Shown one piece after another: positions 52,120 through 61,711 of a stretch of DNA of 64,000 nucleotides (the stretch's first letter is position 1; every line of letters starts with the position of its first letter). Location of the stretch: contig NZ_SPQK01000003.1 in assembly GCF_004570875.1 (NCBI RefSeq), positions 186,001 through 250,000 of the forward strand. Direction: 5' to 3'. The position numbers and the translations under genes were made by a program. The stretch comes from Blastococcus sp. CT_GayMR16. GTDB taxonomy: Bacteria > Actinomycetota > Actinomycetes > Mycobacteriales > Geodermatophilaceae. The notes beneath the pieces are model-generated. The model was not told where the DNA came from. It made no database searches and was given only the letters and a program-made list of their open reading frames with translations.

Positions 52120-52507
52120 CCGGCGGGCGCGGCGGCCCGCCGAGCGCACGACCGACGGCGAAGGCGGCGGCGAGCACACCGAGCAGCAGGAAGGCGAGGT
52201 TGACCACGCCGGTCGCCCCGCCCCCGGCGATGACCAGGTCTCCCTCGGGACGCCGGATCATCGCCGCCACGACGACGACCAGCCACGCGATACCGGTCAG
52301 GGCCGCGACCAGGCGCGACCCCGACAGCCGCAGCGCCAGCCGCGGCAGCAGGAGGTTGGCGACCACCGCGGCCACCACCGAGACGGGGAACAGCACGCCG
52401 CCGAGGCGCAGCGGCAGCCAGAAGACCTCCACCAGCGCCATCCACACGGCGACGACGAGCACGAGGAGCCCCCCGACCACCCGCTCGGCCGGGCGGGGCC
52501 GGCTCAT
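52058..52507 (-). CDS. Small four-helix membrane protein downstream of mshB
   Basis: 149 residues with four hydrophobic helices (about 10-30, 35-55, 65-83, 97-118) and a Pro/Asp-rich tail. ATG 52507 overlaps the mshB stop (ATGA), so it is made with MshB. Its 3' end overlaps the GNAT gene tail to tail for 62 nt. Homologous small membrane proteins often follow mshB in actinobacteria; function unknown. Confidence 0.8.
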   Translation of the reverse strand: MSRPRPAERVVGGLLVLVVAVWMALVEVFWLPLRLGGVLFPVSVVAAVVANLLLPRLALRLSGSRLVAALTGIAWLVVVVAAMIRRPEGDLVIAGGGATGVVNLAFLLLGVLAAAFAVGRALGGPPRPPVTPDDVPARPPAGSDSGGAR

Positions 52508-53394
52508 CCGGGCAGGCCGGCGAACAGGTCGTCCTCCCAGCCGTGGGGCCCGCCGCCGGCCGGCCCACGCTCCCCCCGCACCAGCCGGTAGTACTCGGTG
52601 CCCAGAACCTCCTGGCCGAGGTTGTTCGACAGCGCGAAGAACGGGCCGTCGACCTTGATCTGCGTCGGATACGCCCGCATCGCGGCGTCCTTCTGGGACA
52701 CGAAGCCGCGGCCGTCCACCGCGGCGGCGACCTCGTCGTCCTCCACGGCGAACGGGATGTCGCCGGCGTCGGTGACGCCCTCGAAGAAGGACTCCCCCGC
52801 CTCCGCCAGCGCGTCGATCCCCAGCTGCAGCACCGACCGCGGCACGCAGCACCAGTACACCTTCGCCGTCGTCCAGGCCTTTCCGAGGTCGGGCCGGTAG
52901 GCCGGGTCGGCAGCGGCATCCACCGCGGCCATCGCGACCCGGTGGGCCTGGATGTGGTCGGGGTGTCCGTAGCCGCCGTTCTCGTCGTAGGTGACGACCA
53001 CCTGCGGCCGGATCTCGCGCACCACGGCGACGGCGTGGGCGACCGCCTCGTCGAGGTCGGCGTTCCAGAAGGCACGGGGATGCTCGTTGGCCGGCGTCCC
53101 GATCATCCCGGAGTCGCGGTACCGGCCCGGCCCGCCGAGGAAGCGGACATCGGTGACGCCGAGCGCGTCCATGGCCCCGCGCAGCTCCCAGATCCGGTAG
53201 CCGCCCAGCTGGTCTGCCTGTCCGGCGGCCAGCTGCTCCAGCTCGGGCACGAGGATCTCGCCCTCCTCACCCAGCGTGCAGGTGAGCAGCGTGACCGAGG
53301 CGCCCTCGGCGACGTACCGGGCCATCGTGGCCCCGTTGTTGATCGTCTCGTCGTCGGGATGGGCGTGGACGAGGAGGAGCCGGCGAGAAGTCAC
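52504..53394 (-). CDS. mshB: Mycothiol biosynthesis deacetylase MshB
   Basis: 296 residues. Zinc and catalytic residues are seen in HAHPDDE (10-16: His12, Asp14, Asp15) and GHPDH (His144-Asp146-His147). It removes acetate from GlcNAc-inositol in mycothiol synthesis. [12 protein letters not shown] and [13 protein letters not shown] are typical of MshB against the paralogue Mca. GTG 53394. Presence of MshB marks the host as a mycothiol-making actinobacterium. Confidence 0.93.
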   Translation of the reverse strand: MTSRRLLLVHAHPDDETINNGATMARYVAEGASVTLLTCTLGEEGEILVPELEQLAAGQADQLGGYRIWELRGAMDALGVTDVRFLGGPGRYRDSGMIGTPANEHPRAFWNADLDEAVAHAVAVVREIRPQVVVTYDENGGYGHPDHIQAHRVAMAAVDAAADPAYRPDLGKAWTTAKVYWCCVPRSVLQLGIDALAEAGESFFEGVTDAGDIPFAVEDDEVAAAVDGRGFVSQKDAAMRAYPTQIKVDGPFFALSNNLGQEVLGTEYYRLVRGERGPAGGGPHGWEDDLFAGLPG

Positions 53395-53490
53395 GAAGGC
53401 ATTCTTCCCGTCGCGACCGGCGCGGGGCCCGGAGGGCTCCCGGCGGGAGCGACCGAACGGCTCCGCTCAGGCCGGGAACGGCTCCTGGTC

Positions 53491-53550
53491 GCGGTGCGGT
53501 CCGGAGGATCGCAGTGTGTCATGGCGGTGCGATCCGGAGGATCGCAATGT
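53491..53550 (-). repeat. Tandem 27-bp repeat behind dppF
   Basis: Two copies, 53491-53517 and 53524-53550, differ at two positions. Each contains a GGTCCGGAGGATCGCA-like core; the first holds 18 bases identical (opposite strand) to the element behind btuD at 26047-26064. Copy two has a perfect GCGATCC-GGA-GGATCGC stem. The last base of copy two is the last base of the dppF stop codon. Confidence 0.65.
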
Positions 53551-54611
53551 CAGAGCACCTCGGTGGGGACGACCTGGCGGGCCTCGGCGAAGTGGCAGGC
53601 GGCCGGGTGGCCCTGACCGCGGTCGACCAGGGCCGGCGGCTCGACGGCGCAGATCTCCTGCGCCTTCCAGCAGCGGGTCCGGAACCGGCAGCCCGAGGGC
53701 GGGTCGGCCGGGCTCGGGACGTCGCCCTGCAGCAGGATCCGGTCCTTCTGGCCGCGGAGCGCGGGCTCGTGCAGGGGGACCGACGACAGCAGGGCCTGGG
53801 TGTAGGGGTGCGACGGCGAGCCGTAGACCTGCTCCTCGGTGCCTTCCTCGACCACGCTGCCCAGGTACATGACCGCGATCCGGTCGGACAGGTGGCGGAC
53901 CACCGACAGGTCGTGGGCGATGAACAGGTAGGACATGCCCAGCTCGTCCTGCAGGTCCTCGAGGAGGTTGACGACCTGCGCCTGCACCGACACGTCCAGC
54001 GCCGACACCGGCTCGTCGCAGACGATGACCTCCGGCCGCAGGGCCAGTGCCCGGGCGATGCCGATGCGCTGCCGCTGACCGCCGGAGAACTGGTGCGGGT
54101 AGCGGTTCACGTAGTCGGGGTTGAGGCCGACCCGGTCCAGCAGTTCCTGGGTGCGCTGCAGGCGGCCCTTGCGGGGCGCCACGTCGGCGTGCACCGACCA
54201 GCCCTCGGCCACGATGTCGCCCACCGTCATGCGGGGATTCAGCGAGCCGTAGGGGTCCTGGAAGATGATCTGCACCTCGCGGCGGTACTGCTTGAGAGCG
54301 CGGCCGCCCATCTTGGCGACGTCGGCACCCTTGTAGAGGATCGTGCCGCCGGTCGGCTTCTCCAGCGCCACCAGCAGCTTGGCGACCGTCGACTTGCCGC
54401 AGCCGGACTCGCCGACCATTCCCACGGTCTCGCCGCGGCGCAGCGTGAGATCGACGCCGTCGACGGCGTGGACGTGGCCGACCGTCTTCCGGAAGACGAT
54501 CCCCTGCGTCAGCGGGAAGTACTTCTGCAAGCCGCGGACCTCGAGCAGCGGCTCGCCGGCCGACGGCTCGGGAAGGACGTTGGCGGCCGCGATGTCGGCG
54601 GGGTCAGACAC
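53550..54611 (-). CDS. dppF: Peptide ABC transporter ATP-binding protein DppF
   Basis: 353 residues. Walker [10 protein letters not shown] (about 68-76), signature [32 protein letters not shown], then the Opp/Dpp C-terminal extension with a Cys cluster ([15 protein letters not shown] ... CHFAE) that binds an Fe-S cluster in studied homologues. GTG 54611 overlaps the dppD stop by 8 nt. Last gene of the dppABCDF operon. Confidence 0.93.
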   Translation of the reverse strand: MSDPADIAAANVLPEPSAGEPLLEVRGLQKYFPLTQGIVFRKTVGHVHAVDGVDLTLRRGETVGMVGESGCGKSTVAKLLVALEKPTGGTILYKGADVAKMGGRALKQYRREVQIIFQDPYGSLNPRMTVGDIVAEGWSVHADVAPRKGRLQRTQELLDRVGLNPDYVNRYPHQFSGGQRQRIGIARALALRPEVIVCDEPVSALDVSVQAQVVNLLEDLQDELGMSYLFIAHDLSVVRHLSDRIAVMYLGSVVEEGTEEQVYGSPSHPYTQALLSSVPLHEPALRGQKDRILLQGDVPSPADPPSGCRFRTRCWKAQEICAVEPPALVDRGQGHPAACHFAEARQVVPTEVL

Positions 54612-55668
54612 CGAGGACCTCCTCGCTGTAGTGGCAGGCGGCCTCGCGGCCGGGGACGACCAGGCGCAGCGGCGGAACGTCGCCGACGCAGTCGCGCCCC
54701 GGGGCCGCGGCGGCGCCCGTGCGCGCCCGCGGGCACCGGGGATGGAAGGAGCACCCGCTGGGGATGCGCGAGAGGTTCGGCGGCTGGCCCACGATCGGGT
54801 TGAGCCGGCCGCCCTTGGCCTCCACCAGCGGGATGGAGTTCATCAGGCCGAGCGTGTACGGGTGGCCGGGCCGGGTGAACACGTCGTCCACCGTCCCGGT
54901 CTCGACGATCTTCCCGGCGTACATGACGGCGACCCGGTCGGCGACCTCGTTGACCACACCGAGGTCGTGGGTGATCAGGATCAGGCCCATCCCGGTGTCG
55001 CGCTGCAGGTCCTTGAGCAGGTCCATGACCTGCGCCTGGACCGTGACGTCGAGGGCCGTGGTGGGCTCGTCGGCGATCAGGATGCGCGGGTCGAGCGCCA
55101 GGGCCATCGCGATCATGACGCGCTGGCGCATGCCGCCGGAGAACTGGTGCGGGAAGTCGTTGACCCGCCGCGCCGCGGCCGGGATGCGCACCCGGTCCAT
55201 GAGCTCCACGGCGTGCTGCTTGGCCTCCTTGCGGGAGGTGCCCCGGTGCGCCCGGAACATCTCCCCGATCTGGAAGCCGACGCTGTAGACGGGGTTCAGG
55301 GCGGACAGCGCATCCTGGAAGATCATCGAGATGCCCGGGCCGCGGATCTGCCGCTGGTCCTCGGCGTTCAGCTTCAGGATGTCGCGGCCCTGGAACCGGA
55401 TCCCGCCGCCGGTGATGACCGCGGGCGGGGAGTCCAGGATCCCCATGATCGCCTGCGCGGAGACCGACTTGCCGGACCCCGACTCACCGAGGATCGCCAG
55501 CGTCTCGCCCTGGTCGACGGTGTAGCTGATGCCGTTCACGGCATGGACGACGCCGGACCGCACCCGGAACTCCACGTGCAGGTCGTCGACCTCGAGCACG
55601 GGACCCGAGGCCGGGTCGTACGTGACGGGAGCGGGGGACGAGGAGATGGAACCGCTGCTGGTGCTCAC
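54604..55668 (-). CDS. dppD: Peptide ABC transporter ATP-binding protein DppD
   Basis: 354 residues. Walker A GESGSGKS, signature [39 protein letters not shown] and a C-terminal Cys motif ([11 protein letters not shown] ... CVGD ... CHYSEE). It pairs with DppF to drive di/oligopeptide import. GTG 55668 overlaps the dppC stop as GTGA. Confidence 0.93.
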   Translation of the reverse strand: MSTSSGSISSSPAPVTYDPASGPVLEVDDLHVEFRVRSGVVHAVNGISYTVDQGETLAILGESGSGKSVSAQAIMGILDSPPAVITGGGIRFQGRDILKLNAEDQRQIRGPGISMIFQDALSALNPVYSVGFQIGEMFRAHRGTSRKEAKQHAVELMDRVRIPAAARRVNDFPHQFSGGMRQRVMIAMALALDPRILIADEPTTALDVTVQAQVMDLLKDLQRDTGMGLILITHDLGVVNEVADRVAVMYAGKIVETGTVDDVFTRPGHPYTLGLMNSIPLVEAKGGRLNPIVGQPPNLSRIPSGCSFHPRCPRARTGAAAAPGRDCVGDVPPLRLVVPGREAACHYSEEVLGV

Positions 55669-56636
55669 GAACGCTGCCTCGGGTCGAGGGCGTCGCGCAG
55701 GGCGTCGCCCAGCATGATGAACGCCATCACGGTCAGGGACAGGATGATGCTCGGGAAGAGCACCAGGTGGGGTGCGGTACGGAGCAGGGACTGCCCCGTG
55801 GAGATCTGCAGACCCCAGGAGATGGCCGGCCGCTGGAGGCCCACGCCGAGGTAGGTCAGCGTCGCCTCGGCGGCGATCAGCACACCCACGGTGATGGTGG
55901 AGAACACCAGCACGGGCGCCACGGCGTTGGGCAGGATGTGGCGGGTCAGGATGCGGAGGTTCGACGCACCCATCGCCCGGGCCGCGGCCACGTAGTCCGA
56001 ACTCTTCACCGCGATGACCTGCGAGCGCACGAGGCGCATGGCGGTCATCCAGCCGAACGCGGCGAGCGCGATGGCCACCGCCCCGGCCCCACGGTCGCTG
56101 ATGATCGGCAGCCCGGTCGACGGGCCGACCCGCAGCAGGATCAGCGCGCCGAGGATGAGCGGCAGCGCGAAGAAGATGTCGGTCAGCCGCGCGAGCAGGC
56201 TGTCGGCGATGCCGCCGTAGTAACCGGCGATCGCGCCCACGATGACGCCGATCACGAGCACACCGATGACCGCGAGCAGCCCGATCATCAGCGAGTTGCG
56301 GGCCCCGTAGGCCACGTTGGCCAGGTAGTCGCAGCCCTGCTGGTCGAAGCCGAACCAGTGCGAGCCGGACGGCGCCTGCTTGGAGTTCGACAGGTCGCAG
56401 TCACGCGGGTCGGCACCGCCGGAGAACAGCTGCGGAACGATCGCCATGAGGACGAAGAACACGCCGAGGAAGGAGCCGATCCAGAACAGCGGATTGCGCT
56501 TCAGCGAGTCCCAGGCGTCGCTCCACAGGCTGTTCTGCCGGGCGTCGGTGACGTCGACGCGCGGTGTCGCGAGGACGCTCTGGGTGCCGGCCTCCACCTC
56601 GTCGTGACGCAGGTCCCGCTGCTGCTGCTCAGTCAT
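55665..56636 (-). CDS. dppC: Peptide ABC transporter permease DppC
   Basis: 323 residues. A long N-terminal cytoplasmic part, a first helix (WIGSFLGVFFVLMAIVPQLF), an outside segment with two Cys (DCDLSN; QGCDYLANVAYG) then five helices and the EAA motif AARAMGASNLRILTRHILPNAVAPV. It forms the channel with DppB. ATG 56636 overlaps the dppB stop by 8 nt. Confidence 0.93.
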   Translation of the reverse strand: MTEQQQRDLRHDEVEAGTQSVLATPRVDVTDARQNSLWSDAWDSLKRNPLFWIGSFLGVFFVLMAIVPQLFSGGADPRDCDLSNSKQAPSGSHWFGFDQQGCDYLANVAYGARNSLMIGLLAVIGVLVIGVIVGAIAGYYGGIADSLLARLTDIFFALPLILGALILLRVGPSTGLPIISDRGAGAVAIALAAFGWMTAMRLVRSQVIAVKSSDYVAAARAMGASNLRILTRHILPNAVAPVLVFSTITVGVLIAAEATLTYLGVGLQRPAISWGLQISTGQSLLRTAPHLVLFPSIILSLTVMAFIMLGDALRDALDPRQRS

Positions 56637-57552
56637 AACGGATCCTCGGGTCGAGGACGGCGTAGAGCACGTCGACGATCAGGTTGAAGAAGATGAAGAA
56701 GAACACCATCAGGGTGACGATGCCGACGACGACAGCGCCCTCCTGCTGCCCGACTGCTTCGAAGACCGCCCGGCCGATGCCCGGGATGTTGAACACCGCC
56801 TCGGTCACGATGGCGCCACCGAGCAGCGCGCCGACGTCGGCACCGATGAAGGTGACCACCGGGATCAGGCTGTTGCGCAGCGTGTGGCGCAGGATGACCG
56901 TCCGGTTGGGCAGCCCCTTGGCGCGCGCCGTGCGGACGTAGTCGGCGCGCATGTTCTCCGCGATGCTCGTCCTCGTCAGCCGGGCGACATAGGCCAGGGA
57001 CGACGAGGCGAGGACCAGCCCCGGCAGCAGATAGCTGTACCAGCCGTCGTTGATCCCGGCGATGGGGAACCAGCCGAACTTCAGGCCGAAGACGTACTGG
57101 GAGACGAACCCGAGGACCAGGATCGGGATCGAGATGATCAGCGTCGTCGACACCAGCACGAGGTTGTCGAAGAAGCTGTTGCGGCGGATGCCGGCGAGCA
57201 CACCCGCGGCCAGCCCGATGATCGTCTCGAAGAGCACGGCGACGACGGTCAGCTTGATGGTGACCGGCAGCCGCTGGCTGATGGTGTCCAGCACGGGCCG
57301 GTTGCTGAAGTCGACGCCGAGGTCGAAGTGCGCGAGCCCGCCCAGGTACTTGGCGTACTGGACGATCAGCGGGTCGTTGAGGTTGAAGTCCTCTCGAAGC
57401 TGCGCCACGACGGCGGGAGCGAGCGGACGGTCGCCGGCCAGGGCGCGGACGGGGTCGCCCGGCAACGCGTAGACCATGGCGAAGATCAGGAACGACGCGC
57501 CGAGCAGTACTGGGATTGTCAGCAGCAGCCTGCGGACGACGAAGCGGCCCAT
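56629..57552 (-). CDS. dppB: Peptide ABC transporter permease DppB
   Basis: 307 residues with six helices: LLLTIPVLLGASFLIFAMVYALPGDPVRAL at the start is the classic DppB/OppB N-terminus; the EAA motif reads TARAKGLPNRTVILRHTLRNSLIPVV. ATG 57552. Separated from the binding-protein gene dppA by 186 nt that hold a strong hairpin. Confidence 0.93.
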   Translation of the reverse strand: MGRFVVRRLLLTIPVLLGASFLIFAMVYALPGDPVRALAGDRPLAPAVVAQLREDFNLNDPLIVQYAKYLGGLAHFDLGVDFSNRPVLDTISQRLPVTIKLTVVAVLFETIIGLAAGVLAGIRRNSFFDNLVLVSTTLIISIPILVLGFVSQYVFGLKFGWFPIAGINDGWYSYLLPGLVLASSSLAYVARLTRTSIAENMRADYVRTARAKGLPNRTVILRHTLRNSLIPVVTFIGADVGALLGGAIVTEAVFNIPGIGRAVFEAVGQQEGAVVVGIVTLMVFFFIFFNLIVDVLYAVLDPRIRYD

Positions 57553-57673
57553 GACCCTCCTTCGTTCATCGATGCGGGTGTCACGCCGGCGCGACGGATC
57601 TCATCATGCGCCGAGGTCGCCCGGTGCGTTCGCCGGAGTGGTGGCGAGTGTCGCGGAGACGGGCCTGGACGAG

Positions 57674-57718
57674 CGCCGGGGCGCACCTGCTCGTTGTTGC
57701 GGCAGGTACGCCCCGGCG
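57674..57718 (-). terminator. Hairpin between dppA and dppB (attenuator)
   Basis: CGCCGGGGCG-C-ACCTGC pairs with GCAGGT-A-CGCCCCGGCG (16 bp, one mismatch) around an 11-nt loop. It lies 21 nt after the dppA stop. It probably stops most transcripts so that the binding protein is made in excess over the permease genes downstream. Confidence 0.7.
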
Positions 57719-57738
57719 TCGGTCGTGCAGGTGGAGCC

Positions 57739-59385
57739 TTACTTCACGGTCACCGAGGCGACGTTGACGCGGCCGAAGATGTCGACCTTGACGTCGCTGA
57801 CGTTCTCGGACCAGACCGTCTGCTCCAGACCGAAGAACATCGGCATGATCGGCATGTCCTCCAGCAGGAGGTCCTCAGCCTGCTGGTAGAGGTCGATCGC
57901 CTCGTCGTTGGACGACGCAGCGTTGCCCTCGGCGACGAGCGCGTCGAACTCGGGGTTGGAGTAGAAGGCCGAGTTCGAACCCGCCGGCGGCTGAGCCTGC
58001 GTGGAGTAGAGCGGCTCCAGGTAGTTCTGCGGGCTCGGGTAGTCCATGGACCAGCCGAGACGGAACGGCCCGGTGTAGCCCTTGGCGTCGCCCAGCGGCA
58101 GGTACTCGGAGAAGTCGAGGTTGCCCTGCAGGGTGAACTCGACTCCGAGGTTCTCCCGCAGCTGGTTGCCCACGGCCTCGACCCAGGCGTCGTGACCGGC
58201 GCCCGCGTTGAACCACAGGTCGACCGGCTGGGTGCGGTCGAAGCCGGCCTCGTCGAGGAGCTCGTTGGCCCGCTCGACGTCGACCTGGCAGTACTGGCAG
58301 GCGTCGTCACGGGAGCCGTCGACGACCGGCGCGATCACCGAGAACGCCGGGGCGCGGGTGCCGTTGAAGATGGCCTCGGTGATGGCCTCCCGGTCGATCG
58401 CCAGCGAGAACGCCTGACGAACGCGCTTGTCGGCGTAGCGGGGGTCGTACGTCGGGAAGCCCATGTAGGTGAAGGACGACGACGGGGTCTCGCCGTAGCG
58501 GTCACCGAACTCGTCGGGCGCGCTGCTGATCGCGTCCGGCGGGATGTTGTTCAGGATGTCCAGGTTGCCGCCCTGGGTGTCGGTGTAGGCGGTGTTGATG
58601 TCGGTGTAGACCTTGAACTCGACCGAGTCGGCCTGCGCGGCGTCCTCACCGGCGTAGTCGTCGTAGCGGCTGAGCGTGAAGCCCTGGCCGGGGACGAACT
58701 CGCCGTCGGCCTTGAACGGGCCGTTGCCGACCGGGGTCTTGCCGGCGGCCTCGGGGTCCTCGAAGAAGGACTCGGGCAGCGGGTAGAAGGCGTTGTAGCC
58801 GACGGTCACGGGGTACTGCGCGAACGGCGCGGTGAGCGTGACGGTGAAGGTCTGGTCGTCGACGACCTCGAGGCCGGTCATCTCCTCCGCGGCAGGCGGG
58901 GTGATGACGTTGCCGTCGTCGTCGGTCTCCGCCTGCAGCGCGTCGTAACCCTCGACGTTGGCGAAGAAGTAGGACCCACCCTGGGCGTTGGTGCTCAGCG
59001 CGGTGTAGTTCCACGCGTCGACGAACGACGCGGCCGTGACGGGGGTGCCGTCGTGGAACGTCCAGCCGTCCTTCAGCTTGACCGTCCACGTGGTGGCGTC
59101 GTCGGACTCGATGGACTCCGCGACACCCGTGTACTGCACGGAGCTGTCGTCCGCGTACTGGACCAGGCCGGTCCACAGGGCCTCGACGACCTGGCTGCCC
59201 TCGGACTCCGAGGTGTTGCCGGGAACGATCGGGTTCTCCGGCTCGCCAATGTAGATGCTGAAGCTGCCGCCATCGCTGGCCGCACCTCCGTCACCACTGT
59301 CGTCGCTACCGCCACAGGCGGTCATCAGCATCGCGGCGGCGATAGCCGTCGCGACGAGCGAGCTCTTGCGCTTGCTCAACTTCAC
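57739..59385 (-). CDS. dppA: Peptide ABC transporter substrate-binding lipoprotein DppA
   Basis: 548 residues, SBP family 5. Signal peptide ends in MLMTACGG with lipid Cys at about 24. Recognisable parts: WTVKLKDGWTFHDGTPVTAASFVDAWNY (family signature), VGNGPFKADG, RQAFSLAIDREAI, and a Cys pair CQYC. GTG 59385 follows GGAGG at 8 nt; longer readings from upstream ATG or GTG codons would ruin the signal peptide. It binds peptides outside the membrane and feeds DppBCDF. Its closest relative is the second SBP gene just upstream. Confidence 0.92.
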   Translation of the reverse strand: MKLSKRKSSLVATAIAAAMLMTACGGSDDSGDGGAASDGGSFSIYIGEPENPIVPGNTSESEGSQVVEALWTGLVQYADDSSVQYTGVAESIESDDATTWTVKLKDGWTFHDGTPVTAASFVDAWNYTALSTNAQGGSYFFANVEGYDALQAETDDDGNVITPPAAEEMTGLEVVDDQTFTVTLTAPFAQYPVTVGYNAFYPLPESFFEDPEAAGKTPVGNGPFKADGEFVPGQGFTLSRYDDYAGEDAAQADSVEFKVYTDINTAYTDTQGGNLDILNNIPPDAISSAPDEFGDRYGETPSSSFTYMGFPTYDPRYADKRVRQAFSLAIDREAITEAIFNGTRAPAFSVIAPVVDGSRDDACQYCQVDVERANELLDEAGFDRTQPVDLWFNAGAGHDAWVEAVGNQLRENLGVEFTLQGNLDFSEYLPLGDAKGYTGPFRLGWSMDYPSPQNYLEPLYSTQAQPPAGSNSAFYSNPEFDALVAEGNAASSNDEAIDLYQQAEDLLLEDMPIMPMFFGLEQTVWSENVSDVKVDIFGRVNVASVTVK

Positions 59386-59731
59386 GTGCAATGCCTCCCT
59401 CATCCCGCTTCTGCGGGGGGAATGGACAGGTCGATCCGTGCCCACCTAGGGGCCGACGGACGACTGACTGGTCACGAGCGAAACGCATCCGGGAGGTAGA
59501 GACCTCCCCAATACGACGGGTGGACCCTAGGCACGCTCGCGAAGGGGTGTCCACGGCCGTCATCGAGTTGTGACCTGGGCTGATCAACCGGAGCCCAACC
59601 GTAACTTCGACACCATGCGACGCGGCCGACGGGCGTGTCTTTCCGCACTTCGGGCCATCTGACAGGACGGATTACGGCAACTCTCACGTGCCGCTTCGGT
59701 CCGTCGTCCGCCGATGGACCCGTCACGGAAA
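59386..59731. promoter_or_regulatory. 346-bp intergenic region upstream of dppA
   Basis: No gene. Holds the dppA ribosome site, a hairpin CCCGC-TTCT-GCGGG (59404-59417), a perfect hairpin GGGAGGT-AGAG-ACCTCCC (59491-59508) and two CCTAGG sites 81 bp apart (59445 and 59526) in related contexts. It must contain the dppA promoter or leader, as a strong terminator of the upstream gene lies at its far end. Confidence 0.5.
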
Positions 59732-59780
59732 GCGCCGCCGGGGGCACCGGCCCGTGCGGGCCGGCGTCCCCCGGCGGCGC
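59732..59780 (-). terminator. Very strong terminator after the second SBP gene
   Basis: GCGCCGCCGGGGG (59732-59744) pairs perfectly with CCCCCGGCGGCGC (59768-59780), and inside it CCGGCCC-GTGC-GGGCCGG forms another 7-bp stem. It lies 17 nt past the stop at 59798, so the second binding-protein gene is transcribed apart from dppA. Confidence 0.75.
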
Positions 59781-59797
59781 CGGTGGAGTGCGGATCG

Positions 59798-61444
59798 TCA
59801 GTCGTTGACGGTGACCTCGGCGGCCTCGACCCGACCGAACATGTCGACCTTCACGTCGGACACGTGCTCGGAGAACACCGACTGCTCGACCTGGAAGAAC
59901 ATCGGGATGATCGGCATGTCCTCGAGCAGGACGTCCTCGGCCTGGTTGTACTTCTCGATGGCCGCGGCATTGCTCCGGGCCTGGTTGCCCTCCTCGACCA
60001 GCTGGTCGAACACGCCGTTGGAGTAGTGGGCCAGGTTCGCCCCGTTCGGGATGAGCGCACCGGTCGAGTAGAGGGGCTCGAGGTAGTTCTGCGGGCTCGG
60101 GTAGTCCATCGTCCAGCCCGACCGGAACGGGCCGGTGAAGCCCTGCTGCATGGCGAGCGGCATGTACTCCGGAATGGCCAGATCACCCTTCAGCACGAAG
60201 TCGACGCCGAGGTTCTGCCGCAGCTGGTTGCCGACCGCCTCCATCCACGCGTCCTGACCGGCACCGGCGTTGAACCACAGGTCGATCGGCTCGTCGCGAT
60301 CGAAGTCGGCCGCGTCGAGCAGCTCGTTGGCCGCGGCGACGTCGAGCCGGCAGTAGGTGCAGGCGTTCTCGCGGGCGCCGTCGATCATCGGGGCGATGAC
60401 CGACGTCGCCGGCGTCCGGGTGCCGTTGAAGATCGCCGTGGCGATCGCGGCCCGGTCGATGCCCATCGACAGTGCCTGACGGACCCGCTTGTCCTCGAAG
60501 CGGGGGTCGTACAGCGGCAGTCCGAGGTAGGTGAACGACGAGGAGGTGTCCTCGAGGTACCGGTCGCCGAACTCGGTGGGCGCGCTGGCGCTGGCGTCGG
60601 CCGGGATCCGCCGCACGACGTCGAGGTTGCCCGCGAGGACGTCGGTGTAGGCCGTCGCCACGTCGGTGTAGACGCGGTACTCGACCGAGCTGGCCTCGGC
60701 CGTGTCCTCACCGGAGTACTCGTCGTACCGGGTCAGCGTGATGCCGACGCCCGGCTCGAATGCCTTCTCGGCCTGGAAGGGCCCGTTGCCGACCGGCTTC
60801 TCGCCGGCGGCCTCCGGGTCGTCGAAGAACGACTCCGGCAGCGGGTAGAAGGCGGAGTAGCCCACGGTGACCGGCCACTGGGCGAACGGCGCGTCGAGGG
60901 TGACCGTGAAGGTCTGGTCGTCGACGACGGCGAGGCCGGTCATCTCGGTCGCGGCCGGGTCGCCGGTCGGCTCGTCCTGGTCGTCGGTGGGAGCCTGCAG
61001 GTCGCCGTACCCGGCGACGTTGGCGAAGAAGTAGGACGCCGCCTGCGCGTTGGGGCTGTAGGCGGTGTAGTTCCACGCGTCGACGAACGACGCGGCGGTG
61101 ACGGGTGTGCCGTCGTGGAACGTCCAGCCGTCCTTCAGCTTGACCGTCCAGGTCGTGCTGTCGTCGGAGGCGATGGAGTCGGCGACCCCGGTGTAGGCGA
61201 CGCCGCCCGTCTCGTCGTACTGCACCAGACCCGTCCACAGGGACGAGATGACCTGGTTGCCCTGGTCCTCGGTCGTGTTGCCGGGCACGAGCGGGTTCTC
61301 GGGCTCGCCGATGAACATGCTGAAGCTGCCGTCGTCGGCCGCGGCGGCGGTGCCGCTGTCGGAGGCCGGGCCGCAGGCCGACAGCAGCAGCGTCGCCGCG
61401 ACTCCCGCCGCGGCGAGCGCACCTGTGCGCGTGCTGGATCTCAC
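59798..61444 (-). CDS. Second DppA-like substrate-binding lipoprotein
   Basis: 548 residues, the same length as DppA and clearly its paralogue along the whole length. Signal peptide with lipobox LLLSACGP (Cys about 24), then GSFSMFIGEPENPLVPGNT, the shared KDGWTFHDGTPVTAASFV and a CTYC pair. GTG 61444 has AGGAGG nine bases before. It has no permease genes of its own and ends in a terminator, so it probably serves DppBCDF with a different peptide preference. Product of tandem duplication. Confidence 0.9.
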   Translation of the reverse strand: MRSSTRTGALAAAGVAATLLLSACGPASDSGTAAAADDGSFSMFIGEPENPLVPGNTTEDQGNQVISSLWTGLVQYDETGGVAYTGVADSIASDDSTTWTVKLKDGWTFHDGTPVTAASFVDAWNYTAYSPNAQAASYFFANVAGYGDLQAPTDDQDEPTGDPAATEMTGLAVVDDQTFTVTLDAPFAQWPVTVGYSAFYPLPESFFDDPEAAGEKPVGNGPFQAEKAFEPGVGITLTRYDEYSGEDTAEASSVEYRVYTDVATAYTDVLAGNLDVVRRIPADASASAPTEFGDRYLEDTSSSFTYLGLPLYDPRFEDKRVRQALSMGIDRAAIATAIFNGTRTPATSVIAPMIDGARENACTYCRLDVAAANELLDAADFDRDEPIDLWFNAGAGQDAWMEAVGNQLRQNLGVDFVLKGDLAIPEYMPLAMQQGFTGPFRSGWTMDYPSPQNYLEPLYSTGALIPNGANLAHYSNGVFDQLVEEGNQARSNAAAIEKYNQAEDVLLEDMPIIPMFFQVEQSVFSEHVSDVKVDMFGRVEAAEVTVND

Positions 61445-61711
61445 GTGGTCATGCCTCCTTGTCCCACCGCGGGGCGGGGGACGGTCAAGTGCTCCGCGCC
61501 CGATCGGGGGGCGGACCCAGGTGCCTGATCGCACGCGCTCGGCGACCCGGGAACGAAGGCCGCCGGCGGCCGGCGGACCGTAGGCAGTTATCGGCCGGTC
61601 CTCCGCCCGCTCGCGTCGAGTCGACGTCGGATGCGCCACAGGCGTGTCGGGCGCCCGGGCACGGGGTAGGGGAACCCGCGGAGCAAGTTCGCCACCGAGA
61701 AGGAGTGCGTG
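61445..61711. promoter_or_regulatory. Intergenic region upstream of csbD and second SBP gene
   Basis: 267 bp without a gene between divergent starts. It contains GTGT (61644-61647) and GGGTAG (61664-61669) spaced by 16 bp on the plus strand, close to the GTTT-N15-17-GGGTAT pattern of SigB/SigF-type stress promoters, 43 bp before csbD. The opposite half should hold the promoter of the second SBP gene, which I cannot pinpoint. Confidence 0.45.

Noticed and set aside
53491-53550. CRISPR-like repeat
   Set aside because: Only two units with a 6-bp gap; no spacers and no cas genes.
56884-59499. An 871-codon plus-strand frame
   Set aside because: Antisense to dppB and dppA, with repetitive Val/Gly/Arg composition and no recognisable domain.
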